NCBI GenBank assembly: GCA_017307865.1
Contig: JAFKGE010000045.1
Coordinates: forward strand, 26,214-67,908
Length of the DNA stretch: 41,695 nt
Source of the DNA: Burkholderiales bacterium
GTDB taxonomy: Bacteria > Pseudomonadota > Gammaproteobacteria > Burkholderiales > Burkholderiaceae_C
Direction: 5' to 3'
Below are positions 37,787 through 41,695 of the stretch, in pieces (the stretch's first letter is position 1; every line of letters begins with the position of its first letter). The notes beneath the pieces were generated by a model, which worked only from the letters and a program-made list of their open reading frames with translations, was not told where the DNA came from and did not search any database. The position numbers and the translations under genes are program-made.

Positions 37787-39178
37787 ATGTCGTTTGCGAT
37801 CGTGCTGGCCGCGCTGATTTTTTTGATGCTGGCCGCCTACCGGGGTTACAGCGTCATCCTGATCGCGCCGATCGCCGCCCTGGCTGCCGTCATGGTGGGC
37901 GACCCGTCGGCGGTCGCGCCGGTGTTTTCCGGCGTCTTCATGAAGAAGATGGTGGCCTTTCTGGAGCTGTACTTTCCGGTCTTCATGCTGGGGGCGATCT
38001 TCGGCAAGGCGATCGAGCTGTCCGGCTTTGCCGAATCCATCGTCGCCACCGCCATCCGCTTCTTCGGCCGGGGCCGGGCCAACCTCATCATCGTCTCGGT
38101 GTGCGCGCTGCTCACCTATGGCGGCGTGTCGGTGTTCGTGGTCGTGTTCGCGGTGTACCCGTTTGCCGCCGAGCTATATCGGCAGGGCAACATCCCCAAG
38201 CGCCTGATGCCCGGGGCGATCGCGCTGGGCGCCTTTTCGTTCACCATGGATTCGCTGCCCGGCACGCCGCAGATCCAGAACATCATCCCCACCACCTTCT
38301 TCAACACCACGTCTTGGGCAGCGCCGGTGCTGGGGGTGCTGGGCTCGCTGTTTCTGGTGAGCATCGGCCTGACTTACCTGGAGTGGCGCCGGCGCGTGGC
38401 GGCCAAGAACGGCGAAGGCTATGGCAGCGGCCACCTGAACGAGCCGCAGCCCACCGAAGGCCGGCACTTGCCTTCGCCCTGGCTGGCCGTGGCCCCGCTG
38501 CTGGTGGTGGGCATCGCCAACTTCTGGCTGACACGCGAGATACCCCAGTGGTACGGCGAGATGCACAGCGTCAACCTGCCCGGTCTGGCCAAGCCGGTGG
38601 AAACAAAAATTGCCGGCCTGACGGCCGTCTGGGCGGTTGAAGGCGCGCTGCTGCTGGGCATCCTCGTCGTGCTGGTGACGGCCTTCGCCGCGGTGAAGCG
38701 GCGCTTTGCCGAGGGCAGCCGGGCCGCGGTGGGCGGGGCGATGCTGGCGTCGATGAACACCGCGTCGGAATACGGCTTCGGCGGCGTCGTCGCGGCGCTG
38801 CCGGGCTTTCTGCTCATCCGCGACGCGCTGCACAGCGTGCCCGATCCGCTGCTGAACGCGGCCGTGTCGGTGAGCACGCTGGCGGGCATCACCGGCTCGG
38901 CCTCGGGCGGCATGAGCATCGCGCTGGCGGCCATGTCGGACAACCTGATCGCCGCCGCCCAGGCGGCCCACATCCCGCTGGAGGTGCTGCACCGCGTGGT
39001 GGCCATGGCCAGCGGCGGCATGGACACCTTGCCGCACAACGGCGCCGTGATTACGCTGTTGGCCGTGACCGGCCTGACGCACCGGCAGGCGTACAAGGAC
39101 ATCTTCGCCATCACCATCATCAAGACCCTGGCGGCGCTGTTCGTGATCGCCATCTTCTATCTCACCGGCCTCGTTTAA
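37787..39178 (+). CDS. GntP-family organic acid permease
   Basis: Inner-membrane proton-coupled carrier of the gluconate:H+ symporter (GntP) family, 463 residues with about 12 helices. Characteristic stretches are FPVFMLGAIFGKAIELSGFAESIVATAI, LLTYGGVSVFVVVFAVYPFAAELYR, FTMDSLPGTPQIQNIIPTTFF and GMDTLPHNGAVITLLAVTGLTHRQAY. This form resembles the subgroup annotated as beta-hydroxybutyrate or short-acid permeases rather than gluconate carriers, which fits the neighbouring CoA-transferase and acyl-CoA genes (inference). GGAG precedes ATG 37787. It heads a transcript with the hydratase (26 bases downstream) and the following genes. Confidence 0.9.
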   Translation: MSFAIVLAALIFLMLAAYRGYSVILIAPIAALAAVMVGDPSAVAPVFSGVFMKKMVAFLELYFPVFMLGAIFGKAIELSGFAESIVATAIRFFGRGRANLIIVSVCALLTYGGVSVFVVVFAVYPFAAELYRQGNIPKRLMPGAIALGAFSFTMDSLPGTPQIQNIIPTTFFNTTSWAAPVLGVLGSLFLVSIGLTYLEWRRRVAAKNGEGYGSGHLNEPQPTEGRHLPSPWLAVAPLLVVGIANFWLTREIPQWYGEMHSVNLPGLAKPVETKIAGLTAVWAVEGALLLGILVVLVTAFAAVKRRFAEGSRAAVGGAMLASMNTASEYGFGGVVAALPGFLLIRDALHSVPDPLLNAAVSVSTLAGITGSASGGMSIALAAMSDNLIAAAQAAHIPLEVLHRVVAMASGGMDTLPHNGAVITLLAVTGLTHRQAYKDIFAITIIKTLAALFVIAIFYLTGLV

Positions 39179-39204
39179 CCCCCCCAACCATCCAGGAGAT
39201 GAAC

Positions 39205-40020
39205 ATGACCCAAATCACCCGCTATCAAGGCTATTCGGCGATCGAATTCGACCGCCCGTCGGCCGGCGTGCTGCGCCTGACGCTGAACAAGCCCGAGCGC
39301 CTGAACGCGCTCGACTCGCGCGGTCACGCCGAGCTGGCCGAGGTCTGGCGCGAGATCGACACCGATCCCGAGGTCAGCGTGGTGATGCTGCGCGGCGCCG
39401 GCAAGGCGTTTTCGGCCGGCGGCGACTTCACCATGCTCAAGGAGATGACCGACGACTTCAACGTGCGCGCCCGCGTGTGGCGCGAGTCGCGCGATCTGGT
39501 CTACAACATCATCAATTGCTCCAAGCCCATCGTCTCGGCCATCCACGGTCCGGCCGTCGGCGCCGGCCTGGTGGCGGCGCTGCTGGCCGACATCTCCATC
39601 GCGGCCAAGAGCGCACGCATCGTCGACGGCCACACCAAGCTGGGCGTGGCGCCCGGCGACCACGCGGCCATCATCTGGCCGCTGCTGTGCGGCATGGCCA
39701 AGGCCAAGTACCACCTGATGCTGTGCGAGTCGCTCAACGGCGAGCAGGCCGAGGCGCTGGGCCTGGTGTCGCTGTCCGTCGAAGACGATGCGCTCGAAGC
39801 CAAGTCGCTCGAAGTGGCGCAGAAGCTCGCCAACGGCGCGCCCGCGGCGCTGCGCTGGACCAAGTACGCCCTGAACAACTGGCTGCGCCAGGCGGGCCCG
39901 ATCTTCGACACCTCGCTGGCGCTGGAGTTCATGGGCTTCGGCGGCCCCGAGGCCAAGGAAGGCCTGGCCGCCCTGCTGGAAAAGCGCGCGCCCAAGTTCT
40001 CGCAGAACACGCCCATCTGA
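39205..40020 (+). CDS. Enoyl-CoA hydratase/isomerase family protein
   Basis: Crotonase-fold enzyme acting on a CoA thioester, usually hydrating a 2-enoyl-CoA. The 271 residues show [14 protein letters not shown], the oxyanion-hole segment [13 protein letters not shown], the second oxyanion/active-site segment [39 protein letters not shown] and a C-terminal [19 protein letters not shown] typical of family members. The residue that is usually the first catalytic glutamate lies in the [13 protein letters not shown] region, where the sequence is atypical, so hydratase activity is likely but not certain. I chose ATG 39205 because AGGAG is six bases upstream; the ATG at 39199 abuts that site. Confidence 0.92.
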   Translation: MTQITRYQGYSAIEFDRPSAGVLRLTLNKPERLNALDSRGHAELAEVWREIDTDPEVSVVMLRGAGKAFSAGGDFTMLKEMTDDFNVRARVWRESRDLVYNIINCSKPIVSAIHGPAVGAGLVAALLADISIAAKSARIVDGHTKLGVAPGDHAAIIWPLLCGMAKAKYHLMLCESLNGEQAEALGLVSLSVEDDALEAKSLEVAQKLANGAPAALRWTKYALNNWLRQAGPIFDTSLALEFMGFGGPEAKEGLAALLEKRAPKFSQNTPI

Positions 40021-40037
40021 ACGACGTTCTGCCGAGA

Positions 40038-40098
40038 ATTTGAATCAAATTGGCCTGTAGCGCCCGCCAATCATGCGCTGGAAGCTATCGATTTGTGG
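40038..40098 (+). repeat. Dispersed intergenic repeat, copy F
   Basis: The plus strand reads TTTGAATCAAATTGGCCTG, TAGCGCCCG, ATGCGCTGGAAGCTATCG, the best match to the family arms. It fills the space between the hydratase stop and the dehydrogenase remnant. Confidence 0.85.
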
Positions 40099-40119
40099 GC
40101 GGGCGCAGGAGACACCCGC

Positions 40120-40269
40120 ATGACGATCCAGGCAATGTCCGTCATCGGCACCGGCAACCTGGGCGCCCCCATGGTGCGCAACGCCCGGCGTGGCCGCTTC
40201 GGGCGGATCGTTTGCGACCGCAATCCCGCCGTCGGCGAGCCTGGCGTTTGCGCGAGGCCGTTCATCTGA
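40120..40269 (+). pseudogene. N-terminal remnant of a 3-hydroxyisobutyrate-dehydrogenase-family gene
   Basis: A 49-codon frame with its own ribosome site (GGAG, 9 bases before the ATG) encodes a Rossmann start: SVIGTGNLGAPMVRNARRG followed by VCDRNPAV. This is the beginning of a beta-hydroxyacid dehydrogenase (the intact one at 29638-30540 is 300 residues). After about residue 40 the similarity stops and a TGA follows, so roughly 250 residues are missing. The dispersed repeat copy F lies directly in front and the acyl-CoA dehydrogenase directly behind. The likely history is loss of most of the gene by deletion. Confidence 0.65.
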
Positions 40270-40288
40270 AATCAGACAGGAGATCTAC

Positions 40289-41449
40289 ATGGCGCTCGAT
40301 CAAGAAACCTTCCAACTGCTCAAGGACAGCGTGCAGCGCTTCGTGCGCGAGCGGCTGATGCCGGCCGAGAACTATCTGGAGGAGCACGACGAGGTGCCCG
40401 CCGACATCGTGGCCGACATGAAGGAGCTGGGCCTGTTCGGCATCTCGATTCCCGAGGAATACGGCGGCATCGGGCTGTCGATGGCGCAGGAATGCGAGGT
40501 GGCCTACGAACTCGGCCAGACCGCGTTGGCCTTCCGCTCGGTGGCCGGCACCAACATCGGCATCGGCTCGCAGGGCATCCTGATGGATGGCACGCCCGAG
40601 CAAAAGGCCGAGTACCTGCCGCGCATCGCCAGTGGCGAACTGATCATCTCGTTCGCCCTGACCGAACCGGATGCGGGGTCGGACGCCGCGTCGCTGAAGA
40701 CCAAGGCAGTCGCGGACGGCAATGACTACCTGATCAGCGGCACCAAGCGCTTCATCACCAATGCGCCGCGCGCCGGCGCCTTCACGCTGATGGCGCGCAC
40801 CGGTGGCGCGGGTGCCGGCGGCATCTCGGCCTTCATCGTGCCGGCCGGCCTGCCGGGCCTGACGCTTGGCAAGCCGGACAAGAAGATGGGCCAGAAGGGC
40901 ACGCGCACCAGCGACGTCAACCTGGACAACGTGCGCGTTCCGGCGGCCAACATCATTGGCGGCAAGCCGGGCAAGGGCTTCAAGACGGCGATGAAGGTGC
41001 TCGATCGCGGCCGCCTGCACGTCTCGGCCCTGGCCTGCGGCATGGCGCAGCGCATCCTGCACGAGAGCGTGGCCTACGCGCAGCAGCGCAAGCAATTCGG
41101 CCAGCGCATCGGTGACTTCCAGCTGGTGCAGGCCATGCTGGCCGACAGCCAGGCCGAGCTGCTGGCCGGCTGGGCGCTGGTGCAGCAGACGGCGCAGCGC
41201 TACGACGCCAAGCCTTTCGGCGTCACCGTCCCCGAAGTGAGCATGCAGGCTTCCTGCACCAAGATGTTCACCACCGAGATGGTGGGCCGCGTGGCCGACC
41301 GCGGCGTGCAAATCCACGGCGGCTCGGGCTACATCAACGAGTTCCCGGTCGAGCGCTTCTACCGCGACGTGCGCCTGCTGCGACTGTACGAGGGCACCAC
41401 GCAGATCCAGCAGCTCGTCATCGGCAAGCAGCTGATGAAGTCCGAGTGA
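40289..41449 (+). CDS. Acyl-CoA dehydrogenase
   Basis: FAD-dependent dehydrogenase that introduces the 2,3-double bond in a short or medium acyl-CoA, passing electrons to electron-transfer flavoprotein. The 386-residue protein is full length: FVRERLMPAENYLEEHDEVPADIVADMKELGLFGISIPEEYGG at the N-terminus, SFALTEPDAGSDAASLKTKAV, SGTKRFITNAPRAGAFTLMART, DRGRLHVSALACGMAQRILHESVAYAQQRKQFGQRIGDFQLVQ and the C-terminal GGSGYINEFPVERFYRDVRLLRLYEGTTQIQ. Glu368 in YEGTTQIQ is the expected catalytic base position. AGGAG lies six bases before ATG 40289. It sits between the dehydrogenase remnant and the thiolase. Confidence 0.95.
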   Translation: MALDQETFQLLKDSVQRFVRERLMPAENYLEEHDEVPADIVADMKELGLFGISIPEEYGGIGLSMAQECEVAYELGQTALAFRSVAGTNIGIGSQGILMDGTPEQKAEYLPRIASGELIISFALTEPDAGSDAASLKTKAVADGNDYLISGTKRFITNAPRAGAFTLMARTGGAGAGGISAFIVPAGLPGLTLGKPDKKMGQKGTRTSDVNLDNVRVPAANIIGGKPGKGFKTAMKVLDRGRLHVSALACGMAQRILHESVAYAQQRKQFGQRIGDFQLVQAMLADSQAELLAGWALVQQTAQRYDAKPFGVTVPEVSMQASCTKMFTTEMVGRVADRGVQIHGGSGYINEFPVERFYRDVRLLRLYEGTTQIQQLVIGKQLMKSE

Positions 41450-41536
41450 GGCAGGCCTCATCCATTTGCCGCCGATCGGCCCTCACCACCCGCAGCCAGC
41501 CGAATCCGCCACTTTCAACCTGATCCGAGAACCATC

Positions 41537-41695
41537 ATGAGCATTTCCCCAGCCCTCATCTGCGACGCCATCCGCACCCCCTTCGGCCGCTACGGTGGCG
41601 CCCTGGCCAGCGTGCGCACCGACGACCTGGGCGCCATCCCCATCCAGGCCCTGATGGCGCGCAACCCCAAGGTCGACTGGGCTGCCGTGACGGAT
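41537..41695 (+). CDS. pcaF: Thiolase (3-oxoadipyl-CoA/acetyl-CoA acyltransferase), 5' part only
   Basis: The first 53 codons of a thiolase run off the right edge. ICDAIRTPFGRYGGALASVRTDDLGAIPIQALMARNP is the typical N-terminus of the PcaF-like group, which cleaves 3-oxoadipyl-CoA to succinyl-CoA and acetyl-CoA, and is shared by general beta-ketothiolases. The active-site cysteine near residue 90 lies outside the window, so the symbol is tentative. It follows the acyl-CoA dehydrogenase by 87 bases on the same strand and completes a dehydrogenase-hydratase-thiolase set; with scoAB this gives the CoA-transfer and cleavage steps of an acid-degradation route. Confidence 0.75.
   Translation, partial: MSISPALICDAIRTPFGRYGGALASVRTDDLGAIPIQALMARNPKVDWAAVTD

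Overview
The window reads as chromosomal DNA of a high-GC betaproteobacterium, most likely a member of the Comamonadaceae. The reasons are a GC-rich, G/C-ending codon use throughout, the dense mix of Bug/TctC, TRAP and Liv-type solute uptake systems, the xseB-ispA-dxs order, and six copies of a short dispersed intergenic repeat of the kind I know from Acidovorax/Delftia-type genomes. The family assignment is inference. I saw no tRNA, rRNA, CRISPR array, insertion sequence, prophage or conjugative gene.

Layout. 1-2.8 kb: the 3' end of an unrecognised gene, a secreted protein of unknown function, and an orphan Bug-type binding protein. 2.8-7.1 kb: housekeeping genes, with rpoH (heat-shock sigma factor) under a CIRCE-overlapped promoter and, divergently, xseB-ispA-dxs (isoprenoid precursor supply). 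7.2-10.8 kb: a TRAP transporter split into a binding-protein gene on one strand and the two permease genes facing it on the other, with a terminator between. 11.0-14.7 kb: molybdate uptake modABC with a divergent modE regulator and a probable ModE site. 14.8-20.2 kb: a complete branched-chain-amino-acid-type ABC transporter (livKHMGF arrangement) ending against a convergent phytanoyl-CoA-dioxygenase-like gene. 20.3-24.2 kb: rdgC and a second TRAP system (PQM). 24.5-28.2 kb: a large ATP-dependent 5-oxoprolinase/hydantoinase, divergent from that TRAP. 28.2-29.5 kb: HdeD-like membrane protein, CrcB fluoride channel and a DUF190 protein. 29.6-32.9 kb: a 3-hydroxyisobutyrate-dehydrogenase-like enzyme, a secreted GH79 (heparanase/beta-glucuronidase-like) hydrolase and an internally deleted ferric-reductase-like gene. 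33.2-35.2 kb: an M20 amidohydrolase and a TRIC-type channel. 35.2-41.7 kb: a catabolic locus with a 3-oxoacid CoA-transferase (two subunits), LysR regulator, GntP-family permease, enoyl-CoA hydratase, a 49-codon remnant of a hydroxyacid dehydrogenase, acyl-CoA dehydrogenase and the start of a PcaF-like thiolase.

How the parts work together. The window is mostly organic-acid scavenging: five solute uptake systems (Bug, two TRAP, one Liv-type ABC, GntP) sit next to enzymes that hydrolyse or CoA-activate small acids and amides. The last 6.5 kb looks like one unit that imports an acid, activates it by CoA transfer, and runs it through acyl-CoA dehydrogenase, hydratase and thiolase steps under a LysR regulator. 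No complete new defence or mobile system is visible. The most interesting signals are the repeat family and its intrusion into the 5' end of modC, the CIRCE operator lying exactly on the rpoH promoter, the split convergent TRAP locus, the GH79 enzyme, and two decayed genes.
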